From assembly GCA_030427835.1 (NCBI GenBank), contig JAUICN010000006.1:148086-212085 (forward strand): a stretch of DNA of 64,000 nucleotides, read 5' to 3'. The DNA comes from Polyangia bacterium. Its GTDB lineage: Bacteria > Myxococcota_A > Polyangia > Polyangiales > JAUICN01. Position numbers and translations under genes: made by a program. This document shows positions 44,211 to 52,904 of this stretch, piece by piece; the stretch's first letter is position 1, and every line of letters begins with the position of its first letter. The notes beneath the pieces are model-generated. The model did not search any database. It was not told the DNA's origin and saw only the letters and a list, made by a program, of their open reading frames with translations.

Positions 44211-45350
44211 TCAGTGAAGCCAGCCGGCGTCGATGGTCCGGACTACGGTGTCTCCCAGGCAACGCCCGGATCCCAGCGTTGAGGTGTCACACCACATCCA
44301 TTCCAGGAGCCTCGCGGACTGCAGTAGGAGGAGCCCGTTTTCCGGTTCGTCGAACCTGAACTCGTACTCCGCGCGAAGGATGCTGCCGTCATCCAGCCAC
44401 CAGTGCATGCTTGCCTTGTCCGCGGCACCCGTTTCGTTGTGGGGTACACCAATGTTCGTCTTCACCTCATCGGGAACCGCCTCGATACCCAGGCCCCGGG
44501 CAAGCTGCACCCGGTCGGCTTCTTTCAATACATCCTGTTTACCGACTGCCGCTGAGAAATACGTCAGCGCCTTTCCACCCGGTTGCCCGGAGATCTCCTT
44601 GGACAATGTCTCTGCAATCACGGGCACACCGTGTAGCGCGCTTGCCCGAACCAAATCGCAATCAATTTTTCGTAGGTCGCCGGAAATTCTGTACCTCACG
44701 CCCGCATCCACCCTGGGAACCCACCGTGCCACATCCGTATTGAACGCGACCCAGCTTTCGTAGCCGAGCTCGAGGTCAAGCGCTGCCGATGATCCTGTGT
44801 CTGACGACCGCGCAACGTCCAGGGACAACATGACACCAACGGGGCTTCGGATAATCGACAGCACGTAGTCAGCGATCAGCGCTGCTGCGTTGTCGATTGC
44901 TCCAGTGCGACGTACCCGGCCAAGGGGTTTTTGATCCCATTGTGCCCTCGCCGCGTTCTCCAAAACATGTTCTGCCCCACCGTCTTCGTCTGCGGTCGCC
45001 TCTAGCCATCGCACCGCCAACAACGGCATGATCGGTGTCTTCTGTGGATGATTTGTGTCCAGCAGTCCAATGTACCCATCGTCCAATAACCGTTGACCGA
45101 GGGCCATGGCCACGTTTTCCAACCGGAACGGCCCTTCGCCCATGGCGTCCGCCGTACTCTCAACTTCGATGGCATCGATCAGCCTCGCCTCAACGTTTGC
45201 CTCACATACACGGAACATATGTTGGAGGTTTTCGGGTGCCTCCGACCCTAGCTTCACTCCCGGCGAAGCATCACTGGGCGCTCCACAACCAATACCTATC
45301 TGACTCCACAGGAAAAAAAGAAAGAAGGGTCGAGTGTGTTGAATGACCAT
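44211..45350 (-). CDS. Lipoprotein of unrecognised family, paralogue of the gene downstream
   Basis: The 379-residue product has a signal peptide (PFFLFFLWSQIGIGC) with lipobox GIGC. The mature part opens with HMFRVCEANVEARLIDAIEVE and has alternating helix and strand character, with no recognised domain. Aligned by eye it parallels the 42659-43774 product through most of its length, so the pair is probably an old tandem duplication. Only moderate similarity remains. It is divergent from lipA. Confidence 0.72.
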   Translation of the reverse strand: MVIQHTRPFFLFFLWSQIGIGCGAPSDASPGVKLGSEAPENLQHMFRVCEANVEARLIDAIEVESTADAMGEGPFRLENVAMALGQRLLDDGYIGLLDTNHPQKTPIMPLLAVRWLEATADEDGGAEHVLENAARAQWDQKPLGRVRRTGAIDNAAALIADYVLSIIRSPVGVMLSLDVARSSDTGSSAALDLELGYESWVAFNTDVARWVPRVDAGVRYRISGDLRKIDCDLVRASALHGVPVIAETLSKEISGQPGGKALTYFSAAVGKQDVLKEADRVQLARGLGIEAVPDEVKTNIGVPHNETGAADKASMHWWLDDGSILRAEYEFRFDEPENGLLLLQSARLLEWMWCDTSTLGSGRCLGDTVVRTIDAGWLH

Positions 45351-45497
45351 GGCCTGTAGCGCAGCAATATCCGTACCGTTGCCCGGTTGCGGGCTAGTTC
45401 ACACCCACGGACGCGAGTAGTCACCGTAACCGCGGTTCCAGTAGCCACCCGCAATGGTGCCTTGACCCCAGCCCCTTTCCGCACGAAAGATCAGGCT

Positions 45498-46484
45498 GTG
45501 AAGCCAATTTCAAATGGCGCGGATACCGGCTCGAAGGTCGAAAAACCACCAAAGGCAAAGAAGCCCCCCTGGCTGAGGGTGCGCATGCCCGGGGGCGAGC
45601 GTTACACCGGCCTCAAGGAAACCCTTCGAACCCTAGACCTAAACACGGTGTGCGAAGAGGCCCAGTGCCCAAACATTGGCGAGTGTTGGGGCGAGGGCAC
45701 CGCCACGATCATGATCCTGGGTGAAACCTGCACTCGCGGTTGCCGATTCTGTGCGGTCAACACCGGGGATCCAGGCGGCTACACAGATCCCCGCGAGCCG
45801 GAACACACGGCCCGTGCCCTGGCCAAGTTGGATCTGGCCTACGTGGTGCTCACCATGGTGGACAGGGATGACCTGTTGGACGGCGGCGCTGCCCACGTGG
45901 CCCAAACGGTGCAGCGCATTCGCGCCCATTGCCCGGAGCTGCTCGTGGAAACACTGGTGGGTGACTTCCAGGGCATTCAAAAAGATGTCCGTACCCTAAT
46001 CCACGACGGCCCCCCCGATGTCTTTTCCCACAACGTGGAAGTGGTGCCTGAACTCCAGCGCACCATGCGCGACGTGCGCTGTTCCTGGGACCGTTCCATT
46101 CAGGTACTCCAGTGGGCCAAGGATGCGGGCAGCAATGTGACCAAATCTTCCCTCATGGTCGGCTGTGGTGAAACCGAAGCACAGGTGCTCTCCGCCATGC
46201 AAAGTCTCCGGGATTCCAACGTGGACGTGGTGACCGTAGGTCAATACCTTCGCCCCTCCATGAAACATGCCGCACTCGTGCGTTACGTGGACCCGTCCGA
46301 GTTTGAAACCTACCGCCAGGCGGGACTGGACATGGGCTTCAAGTACGTGGCTTCAGGCCCCCTAGTACGTTCCAGCTACCGCGCCGCAGAAGCCTTTATT
46401 CAGGGCATGCTCACCCCCGCCAAAAAGCCCAACCCATTCGACCGCTACGGAAAACCCGTTCACCAACTCAACGTCTTGCGCTAA
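45498..46484 (+). CDS. lipA: Lipoyl synthase
   Basis: This radical-SAM enzyme inserts two sulfurs into octanoyl groups on 2-oxoacid dehydrogenase E2 proteins. It has both cluster motifs, CEEAQCPNIGEC (auxiliary cluster) and CTRGCRFC (radical-SAM CxxxCxxC), and the C-terminal RSSY that binds the auxiliary cluster. GTG 45498 gives 328 aa, near the usual 320. The ORF-track start at 45387 adds 37 unusual residues and cannot be excluded. The gene lies upstream of a toxin-antitoxin pair and the E1/E2 genes of a lipoylated complex. Confidence 0.96.
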   Translation: MKPISNGADTGSKVEKPPKAKKPPWLRVRMPGGERYTGLKETLRTLDLNTVCEEAQCPNIGECWGEGTATIMILGETCTRGCRFCAVNTGDPGGYTDPREPEHTARALAKLDLAYVVLTMVDRDDLLDGGAAHVAQTVQRIRAHCPELLVETLVGDFQGIQKDVRTLIHDGPPDVFSHNVEVVPELQRTMRDVRCSWDRSIQVLQWAKDAGSNVTKSSLMVGCGETEAQVLSAMQSLRDSNVDVVTVGQYLRPSMKHAALVRYVDPSEFETYRQAGLDMGFKYVASGPLVRSSYRAAEAFIQGMLTPAKKPNPFDRYGKPVHQLNVLR

Positions 46485-46496
46485 CATCGTAAAGCC

Positions 46497-46811
46497 ATGT
46501 TTTCTAAGCTGGAAGAGCCCGAGTTCTTGGAGCAAATTGCTCGGATTTCGAGTGCTTATCATTTGCGAAAAGTAGCCGTGTTTGGTTCTGCAGTTCGGGA
46601 CGATTTTTCGGAACAAAGTGATGTCGACTTTTTGATTGTCCTTCATCCTGATCACGTTCCGGCTTTTGGTTTCTTTAGGATGGTGGATCAATTGAGGGAA
46701 CTGACCGACCGAGAAGTGGACGTGGTGACCTATGAGAGCCTCAGTCCACATCTTCGTGAACAAATTCTCAATGAAGCAGTTGTGATTTACCAATACGATG
46801 ACGCAGCATAA
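46497..46811 (+). CDS. mntA: MntA-type nucleotidyltransferase antitoxin
   Basis: The 104-residue protein is a minimal nucleotidyltransferase with FGSAVRDDFSEQSDVDF, matching the GSx10DxD signature of MntA antitoxins, which inactivate HEPN toxins by AMPylation. It starts 12 bp after lipA and its 3' end overlaps the toxin gene by 14 bases. Base composition looks more AT-rich than the flanking genes (for example CAAATTGCTCGGATTTCG), suggesting acquisition by transfer. Confidence 0.88.
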   Translation: MFSKLEEPEFLEQIARISSAYHLRKVAVFGSAVRDDFSEQSDVDFLIVLHPDHVPAFGFFRMVDQLRELTDREVDVVTYESLSPHLREQILNEAVVIYQYDDAA

Positions 46812-47136
46812 TCCACAAATCGCGCTCCAACACATGCTGGATGCATTAGAGGAAGCACAGGCTGTGCTTTCCAAAACGCCAGGTATGGAAGATGATATTT
46901 TACGACTTGCGGAATTGGCACTTGTCCAACTTTGCCAGGTGGTAGGTGAGGCCGCCAACAGAGTGCCCCAGGATATCCGTGCAAAAATTGTTGATATCCC
47001 TTGGCGAGATGTGATCAGTCTTAGGAATCGATTGGTACATGGCTACGACACGGTTGATATTCGTGTGGTGAAGAAAATCGTTGAGGCAGAGTTTCCCTCC
47101 CTATCGTTGATAGTTCGCACTGCCTTGAATGAGTAG
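46798..47136 (+). CDS. hepT: HepT-type HEPN ribonuclease toxin (DUF86)
   Basis: The 112-residue all-helical protein has the HEPN active-site motif RNRLVHGY (Rx4HxY), where the Tyr is the residue AMPylated by MntA in studied pairs. Length and the LAELALVQLCQVVGEAANRVP helix fit the DUF86/HepT family. The gene overlaps the antitoxin by 14 bases, in the usual MntA-first order. Both catalytic residues are present, so the toxin is probably functional. Confidence 0.88.
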   Translation: MTQHNPQIALQHMLDALEEAQAVLSKTPGMEDDILRLAELALVQLCQVVGEAANRVPQDIRAKIVDIPWRDVISLRNRLVHGYDTVDIRVVKKIVEAEFPSLSLIVRTALNE

Positions 47137-47183
47137 CGCTACCTGAGGGCCACACTCCACGTACTTTCTGGTACCCTTAGGGG

Positions 47184-48311
47184 GTGAACCACCAAGTGCG
47201 TCGGCCCAGCATTTTTTTGCGTGAGGGCATTCCAACAGCCATTCGCCCAGATGGCACCCTGGACCGCACCCACGCACCCGACATTTCCACCGAACGCAAA
47301 CGGGAGCTCTACGTGGCCATGTTGCGCACGCGTGTCATCGACGGGCGCCTAGAACGGCTGCAGCGCCAGGGGCGAATCGGATTCCACATTGGCTCCCTGG
47401 GAGAAGAAGCGTCCATCCTTGGGTCCGCCATGGCCATGGGAGCACAGGATTGGATCTTCCCCTGCTACCGAGAGTTTGGTGCTTTGCTATCCCGCGGTTT
47501 TCCACTGCAGAGCTACGTGGACAACATGTTTGCCAACGCCAACGACATTGTGAAGGGCAGGCAAATGCCCGATCACTACACCAGCCGTGCACACCGTTTT
47601 GGTTCGGTGAGCTCGCCCATCGGCACTCAAATTAGCCAGGCGGTGGGGTTTGCCTGGGCCGCCAAGCTCAAACGTGATCCCATCACCGTGGCCGTCTATT
47701 TTGGGGACGGCGCCACAAGCTCCCACGATTTTCATACCGGCCTAAACTTTGCCGGTGTGTACGGCGCCCCGGTGCTCTTTTTGTGTCGCAACAACCAGTG
47801 GGCCATCAGCCTTCCCTCCAACGAGCAAACCGCCTCCCAGAACTTCGCAGAAAAAGCATCCAGCTACGGGGTGGCGGCCAAGCGGTGCGATGGCAATGAC
47901 GTTCTCGCCACCTACCACACCATCACCGAAGCCCTGGGCTACATCCAGCGCGAGAAGAAACCCATGATGATCGAAATGCTCACCTATCGCATGGGTGGCC
48001 ACTCGACCTCCGACGATCCTCGGGCCTACCGGGTAGACGATGAGGTGGACCGTTGGGCGAAAACCGATCCCCTGGTTCGAATGCGCCGCCACCTGGAACA
48101 CCTTGGCGGTTGGAACGAAACCGATGAGTCTGAAGCGAAACAGGCCGTGGAACAGGAGCTCTCCCAGTGCATCGAAAGGGCAGAAGCCGCCCCTCCACCC
48201 GAGCTGGACACCATGTTTGACGACGTGTACCAAACACGCCCGCCCCACTTGCAACAACAGGCCTCACAGTTGATCCATGGTCCCCGCGCCGTGGATCCTC
48301 ACCTGCGTTAA
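47184..48311 (+). CDS. bkdA: Branched-chain 2-oxoacid dehydrogenase E1 component, alpha subunit
   Basis: This thiamine-diphosphate enzyme decarboxylates branched-chain 2-oxoacids. The 375-residue protein has the ThDP motif GDGATSSHDFHTGLN...CRNN. The phosphorylation-loop region reads GGHSTSDDPRAYR, and the C-terminal stretch includes FDDVYQTRPPHLQQQ. These closely match the branched-chain E1alpha pattern (HSTSDD, SDVYQE) rather than pyruvate dehydrogenase (HSMSDP). It starts at GTG 47184, 47 bp after hepT, and is followed 4 bp later by the beta subunit. Confidence 0.92.
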   Translation: MNHQVRRPSIFLREGIPTAIRPDGTLDRTHAPDISTERKRELYVAMLRTRVIDGRLERLQRQGRIGFHIGSLGEEASILGSAMAMGAQDWIFPCYREFGALLSRGFPLQSYVDNMFANANDIVKGRQMPDHYTSRAHRFGSVSSPIGTQISQAVGFAWAAKLKRDPITVAVYFGDGATSSHDFHTGLNFAGVYGAPVLFLCRNNQWAISLPSNEQTASQNFAEKASSYGVAAKRCDGNDVLATYHTITEALGYIQREKKPMMIEMLTYRMGGHSTSDDPRAYRVDDEVDRWAKTDPLVRMRRHLEHLGGWNETDESEAKQAVEQELSQCIERAEAAPPPELDTMFDDVYQTRPPHLQQQASQLIHGPRAVDPHLR

Positions 48312-48315
48312 GACC

Positions 48316-49290
48316 ATGCCCAAGAAGAACCTCGTCACAGCGCTCAACGAAGGGCTCCGCTCAGAACTCGCCGAAAATCCCGACGTCGTCGTGCTCGGTG
48401 AAGACGTGGGCCGGGTCGGTGGCGTGTTTCGGGTCACAGCGGGCCTCCAGGAGGAGTTCGGCTCGGATCGCGTGATCGACACGCCCCTGGCAGAGGGCGG
48501 CATCATCGGAGCCGCAATCGGAATGGCCATGTACGGGTTGCGGCCCATTGCTGAAATCCAGTTTTCAGATTTTATTTTTCCCGCTTTTGATCAAATCGTC
48601 AGCGAGGCGGCAAAGTATCGCTATCGATCCGGGGGCGAGTTCCCCATCCCCATGGTGATTCGCGCTCCCGTCGGGGGTGGCATTCGCGGCGGTCACTACC
48701 ATTCCCAGTCGCCGGAGGCCCTATTCATCCACACCCCCGGGCTCAAGGTGGTGTGCCCCTCCAACCCCTACGATGCCAAGGGGCTTTTGAAGAGTGCCGT
48801 GAAGGACAACGACACCGTCATGTTCTTTGAGCCCAAGCGCGTCTACCGCGCCGTAAAGATGGAAGTGCCCGACGGGCCCTACGAAATCCCCCTGAGCCAA
48901 GCCAAGGTCGTACGCCCGGGTGAGGACGTCACGGTCATTGCCTGGGGCGCCATGCTGTTTGAGGCCCTGGCCGCTGCGGAGTCCGCCCAACAACAGGGTG
49001 TGAGCACCGAAGTGCTGGATTTACGCACCCTTTGGCCCGTGGACGTGGAGTCCATCATGCAAAGCGTAAGGAAAACAGGCCGCGTGGTAGTGGTTCACGA
49101 AGCACCAAAAACGTGCGGGTTTGGTGCGGAATTGCTTACCCTAGTCTCCGAGCATGCTTTTCTTCACCTCCAAGCGCCCCCAAAGCGCGTTACGGGATGG
49201 GACACCCCGTTTCCCTACCGGCTGGAACAGGAATACCTGCCCCTCCAGCACCGCATTCTCCCGGCTCTCTTGGAAACCGCTGCCTACTAG
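48316..49290 (+). CDS. bkdB: Branched-chain 2-oxoacid dehydrogenase E1 component, beta subunit
   Basis: This is the partner of E1alpha in the ThDP-binding heterotetramer. From ATG 48316 it has 324 aa. Family blocks include VVVLGEDVGRVGGVFRVTAGL, RVIDTPLAEGGIIGAAIGMA, EIQFSDFIFPAFDQI and GGHYHSQSPEALF. The ORF track starts at 48277 inside the previous gene; the ATG 4 bases after the E1alpha stop is preferred. The E2 gene follows at 29 bp. Confidence 0.94.
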   Translation: MPKKNLVTALNEGLRSELAENPDVVVLGEDVGRVGGVFRVTAGLQEEFGSDRVIDTPLAEGGIIGAAIGMAMYGLRPIAEIQFSDFIFPAFDQIVSEAAKYRYRSGGEFPIPMVIRAPVGGGIRGGHYHSQSPEALFIHTPGLKVVCPSNPYDAKGLLKSAVKDNDTVMFFEPKRVYRAVKMEVPDGPYEIPLSQAKVVRPGEDVTVIAWGAMLFEALAAAESAQQQGVSTEVLDLRTLWPVDVESIMQSVRKTGRVVVVHEAPKTCGFGAELLTLVSEHAFLHLQAPPKRVTGWDTPFPYRLEQEYLPLQHRILPALLETAAY

Positions 49291-49319
49291 CACTGCGGCA
49301 CGTAAACGCGGAGGCCACC

Positions 49320-50816
49320 ATGGCGGCCTTTGAGTTTCGGTTGCCGGATATCGGCGAAGGCGTGGCCGAGGGCGAAGTGGTGCAGTGGCACGTCCAGGTG
49401 GGTGACGTAGTCGCAGAAGACGACCCCATGGTGGAAGTCATGACCGACAAGGCCACCGTCACCATCGCAGCGCCCAAGGCCGGCACCATTGCTGAACTGC
49501 GAACCGCCATCGGCGACACCGCCCAGGTCGGTGATGTGCTGGTTGTTATTGAGACTGACGCCGCTGCCGTGAACGAACACTCCGCGAACGAATCCCCCGC
49601 GAACGAACAACCCACAAAGGAAACTGCAGCTTCCGCAGTGGGCGACATCCAGGACGCACTGCCGGGCTCCCAGTTCTTCTCAGAACAGACAGCCACCCAT
49701 TCGGACTCAACACGCGTACCTGCTTCAGCCGGCGCAGGAACACAGCAGTTACCGGGTTACTTTGAGCCCAGGCCCCTGGCCACTCCTGCCACACGCAAGC
49801 TTGCTCGGGATCTGGAAGTGGATCTCCGCCAGGTGGAGCCCTCGGGCACGGGAGGCAGAGTTACCCAAAGTGATATTCGTGCGTTCACCCACGGGCACGA
49901 CGGCCAACTGCCCACCTACCAAAGCGTGCCACCCGGGCTGCCCACCCCTGTGCCCACCGGTGACGAAGAGCAACACGCTTACCAAACCCGCCGCACCACC
50001 CCCGCACCACCCCTCCCTTCATTCTCCCAGCCCCCAGGCGCACAACGTTTGGGATCGCAACGTTCAGGATCGCAGCGACCGGCATCACCGCCCCCCACTG
50101 GAACTCGGCCGGGTTTCCAGGAACGGCGCACCCCCTTCGTGGGATTGAGGCGTCGCATCGCAGAACGCATGCAGGCTTCCGTGCAAACCGCCGCCCACTT
50201 CACCTTCGTGGAGGAATGCGATGCCGAGGCCATGATGCAGCTACGGGAGCGTTTTAAGGAACCCGCCCGTGCCCAGGGGGTGCAGCTCACCTACCTGCCC
50301 TTCATTGTGAAGGCCGTCGTGGGTGCACTCCGCCGCCACCCCCAACTCAACACCATGTTGGACGAAGCCCGCAACGAGATTGTCTACCAGGATCGCTACG
50401 ACATTGGCATTGCCACCTCCACCGAACGTGGATTGATGGTGCCCGTCCTGCGCGATGCCGATCGTCGCAGCCTTGTGGATCTTGCAAGTGAAATCACCCG
50501 CCTTGGCCAATGTGCCCGGGATGGCACCCTCACCGCGGACGAACTCACTGGCTCCACCTTTACCATCACGTCGCTCGGTAAGCGCGGCGGCCTACTTGCC
50601 ACGCCCATCCTCAATTCGCCGGAAGTGGGCATCTTGGGTATCCACCAGATCAAAGAAAAGCCAGTGGTCCGCCGTGGCCGCGTGGTGGTGGGCCACGTCA
50701 TGAATCTCTCCCTATCCTTCGATCATCGCATCGTGGACGGGCACGTCGGGGCGGAATTTGCCTACGATATCATCGATACCCTGGCAGACCCCGATCGCTT
50801 GCTACTCCAGGTTTAG
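49320..50816 (+). CDS. bkdC: 2-oxoacid dehydrogenase E2 component (dihydrolipoamide acyltransferase)
   Basis: This is the core acyltransferase of the complex, 498 aa from ATG 49320. The N-terminal lipoyl domain carries the lipoylation site VEVMTDKATV. A linker holds a NESPANE-type repeat. The E3/E1-binding domain is PLATPATRKLARDLEVDLRQVEPSGTGGRVT. A second Gly/Ser/Gln/Pro linker has a QRLGSQRSGSQR repeat. The catalytic domain ends with FDHRIVDGHVGAEF containing the active-site His and Asp. It has one lipoyl domain, as is usual for branched-chain complexes. No E3 gene follows. The track start at 49032 is antisense to nothing useful and overlaps E1beta. Confidence 0.95.
   Translation: MAAFEFRLPDIGEGVAEGEVVQWHVQVGDVVAEDDPMVEVMTDKATVTIAAPKAGTIAELRTAIGDTAQVGDVLVVIETDAAAVNEHSANESPANEQPTKETAASAVGDIQDALPGSQFFSEQTATHSDSTRVPASAGAGTQQLPGYFEPRPLATPATRKLARDLEVDLRQVEPSGTGGRVTQSDIRAFTHGHDGQLPTYQSVPPGLPTPVPTGDEEQHAYQTRRTTPAPPLPSFSQPPGAQRLGSQRSGSQRPASPPPTGTRPGFQERRTPFVGLRRRIAERMQASVQTAAHFTFVEECDAEAMMQLRERFKEPARAQGVQLTYLPFIVKAVVGALRRHPQLNTMLDEARNEIVYQDRYDIGIATSTERGLMVPVLRDADRRSLVDLASEITRLGQCARDGTLTADELTGSTFTITSLGKRGGLLATPILNSPEVGILGIHQIKEKPVVRRGRVVVGHVMNLSLSFDHRIVDGHVGAEFAYDIIDTLADPDRLLLQV
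49569..49613. repeat. 15-bp x3 tandem repeat in E2 linker
   Basis: Three adjacent units begin GTGAACGAACAC, GCGAACGAATCC and GCGAACGAACAA. A second triplet of 15-bp units lies at 50043-50087 (CAACGTTTGGGATCG and variants). Both encode flexible inter-domain linkers. Confidence 0.8.
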
Positions 50817-50852
50817 GTTTGAGGTAACACCGCGAGTCAACAGGATGCAGGT

Positions 50853-51779
50853 ATGGGCACGGCGCTTGCATTTGCCCCTCGCATGTTGTTTTCCCCCAAA
50901 TCCAAGCTCCCCCTATTCCCCGTGCTGTTCCTATGTGCGTCCCTATGTGGGTTCCTGTGTGCCTGCTCCGCGTTCGTTGACCTGAGTGGAACGCCCAAAC
51001 GTGCTGAAACGGAAGACGAGCAAGTGATTGATCCCCAATGCACCATCCACAGCGATTGCGGCGAGGATGAGGCCAACTCCTGCATTCGAGGTGTCTGCGT
51101 AGCCAACGAAAGCCCCATAGGCGTTCGAGTCCGTGAGGTCACATTTGAGGGAGGCAACCACGAACACTGTTCCACTGAGTTTGATGTTGCTGGGCATCAA
51201 GAATACCTGGAACTCTATTACCGTTTGGGAATGGTTCGGCCCGACGATAGCTCGTTTGTGTATTCCGAATTCGAAGCGAGTCAGGTGCCGTACAGGTACG
51301 GCTACTATTGTCAAAAAGAGAACAGCTCCGGTAACTCTCACGTATTTTCTGCGAAAGGCGACAACATGGGCCTCATCCTGCCCATGGGCGAACTCCTTCG
51401 GCGGCAAGCCTACATTCGTGTCCCAGCCCGTGTCTGTCACCTTAGACCTGAAACCCGGCGGAATATACTAAGCCGCAGTCACGAATGCTACGCCAACGAT
51501 GGCCTGCGCCTTACCCAAATCTCGGCATTCTTCCGCACCGGTAGCCCCACGGAGTTTCCCGAGGAGTCGCAGGAAGCGAGCGTTATCGAAAACAAAACAA
51601 TTGCCGTTCCCCTCCGGAAATCCATTGAACTAGAGGCAAGCGCTGTGAGTTGTCACGCAACAGCCCACGTCGAACTATTCACACCGACCGTTGAAGAGAA
51701 CCATGGTGTGGAGATTCCAGGCACATCGCTGGTCGGCTATCGGCCAGTGCCTCCTAGGTCGAGTACCTCAACCGAGTAG
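50853..51779 (+). CDS. Lipoprotein of unrecognised family with Cys-rich start
   Basis: The 308-residue product has a signal peptide (LFPVLFLCASLCGFLCAC) with a lipobox-like FLCAC. The mature N-terminus carries CTIHSDCGEDEANSCIRGVCV, a small disulfide module like the one in the partial lipoprotein at the window start. The rest is a beta-rich domain with six more scattered cysteines and is not recognised. It is 36 bp downstream of E2 but looks unrelated to it. The 3' end overlaps the convergent mutY by 12 bases. Confidence 0.7.
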   Translation: MGTALAFAPRMLFSPKSKLPLFPVLFLCASLCGFLCACSAFVDLSGTPKRAETEDEQVIDPQCTIHSDCGEDEANSCIRGVCVANESPIGVRVREVTFEGGNHEHCSTEFDVAGHQEYLELYYRLGMVRPDDSSFVYSEFEASQVPYRYGYYCQKENSSGNSHVFSAKGDNMGLILPMGELLRRQAYIRVPARVCHLRPETRRNILSRSHECYANDGLRLTQISAFFRTGSPTEFPEESQEASVIENKTIAVPLRKSIELEASAVSCHATAHVELFTPTVEENHGVEIPGTSLVGYRPVPPRSSTSTE

Positions 51780-52904
51780 GTCGTCGCCCAGCGCACGTTT
51801 GAGAATCTTGTGGGTAAGCGACGAGACTCCCACGGCCTTGAGGTCGTTTGCATGGAACCAATCGCCGTTGCTCGATTTTCTTGGGGATCTCCCTGTCAGT
51901 TCTGACCGGAGCACGCGCAGCTTCATTTTGCGATGGCTGAGCACATGCCTCACCTCACCCAAAAAGACAGGCTCCGATGACTTCGCGCGTAGGGCTTCTT
52001 CCAGCGTCGAGGGTTGAAAACCGGTGTCTTTCATACGTACGGGAACCCCCCAAAGGCCCCCAAAAAGAGCCTCTCCCCCGCGCTGCAGCCAAATCTGACC
52101 GTCCCGTTTTCGCACGAACACAACCGCTTCTCCCTCCACAGGCTTGGGCGCCGTGCGCGCCTTAGGCACAGGGAGCTCCGCGACCCTGCCCTCCAAACGG
52201 GCTTGGCAGTGTTCCCGCACAGGGCACCGATCGCATTGGGGTTGCTTGGGGGTGCACACCAGGGCTCCCAGTTCCATCAGTGACTGGTTAAAGTCGCCAG
52301 GGCTCGGCCCCACCACCAACTGTTCCGCAATGGCCCAAAGCCTCTTTTCTGTTTCGGCCTTTCCAAGTGGCGTGTCCACCCCAAACAAACGGGCAAACAC
52401 CCGAGCCACGTTGCCGTCCACCAGCGCCACCTGTTGGCCAAACGCAATGGAACCGATGGCGCCCGAAGTGTAGCGCCCGATGCCGGGCAACTTCCCACGT
52501 TGATCCACGTCCTGTGGAACTTGGCCCCCGTAGATCCCCACCACATCCTTCACACCCGCGTGCAGCAGTCGAGCCCTCCGGTAGTAACCGAGCCCACTCC
52601 AATACGACAACACCTCATCTTCGCTCGCTTGGGCCAAGCTATGGGCACTCGGAAACCGCTCCATGAACCTCTGATAGTAGGGAATCACCGTATCTACCCG
52701 GGTCTGCTGCAGCATGATTTCAGATACCCAAATCGAATAGGGATCCTTTGTCCTCCTCCAGGGAAGGTCCCGAGCCTGGGACCCGTACCACATGAGGAGC
52801 GCATCACGAACGGCTTGAGCCACGGGGGGCCCAATAGTTCGTTCCGTGGTGTGCTCCTCACCTATTTTGGGAGCGCCTGCCCCAGCAACGCTAGGCATCG
52901 CCAT
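51768..52904 (-). CDS. mutY: A/G-specific adenine glycosylase MutY
   Basis: This DNA repair enzyme removes adenine mispaired with 8-oxoguanine. The 378-residue protein has SEIMLQQTRVDTVIPYY with the catalytic Glu, the helix-hairpin-helix LPGIGRYTSGAI, the catalytic Asp in VALVDGNVARV, and the [4Fe-4S] cluster ligands in CTPKQPQCDRCPVREHC. A NUDIX-like C-terminal domain follows (GGLWGVP, VRHVLSHRKMKLRV) for 8-oxoG recognition. The start overlaps the end of the upstream phosphoesterase gene by 14 bases. Confidence 0.96.
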   Translation of the reverse strand: MAMPSVAGAGAPKIGEEHTTERTIGPPVAQAVRDALLMWYGSQARDLPWRRTKDPYSIWVSEIMLQQTRVDTVIPYYQRFMERFPSAHSLAQASEDEVLSYWSGLGYYRRARLLHAGVKDVVGIYGGQVPQDVDQRGKLPGIGRYTSGAIGSIAFGQQVALVDGNVARVFARLFGVDTPLGKAETEKRLWAIAEQLVVGPSPGDFNQSLMELGALVCTPKQPQCDRCPVREHCQARLEGRVAELPVPKARTAPKPVEGEAVVFVRKRDGQIWLQRGGEALFGGLWGVPVRMKDTGFQPSTLEEALRAKSSEPVFLGEVRHVLSHRKMKLRVLRSELTGRSPRKSSNGDWFHANDLKAVGVSSLTHKILKRALGDDLLG

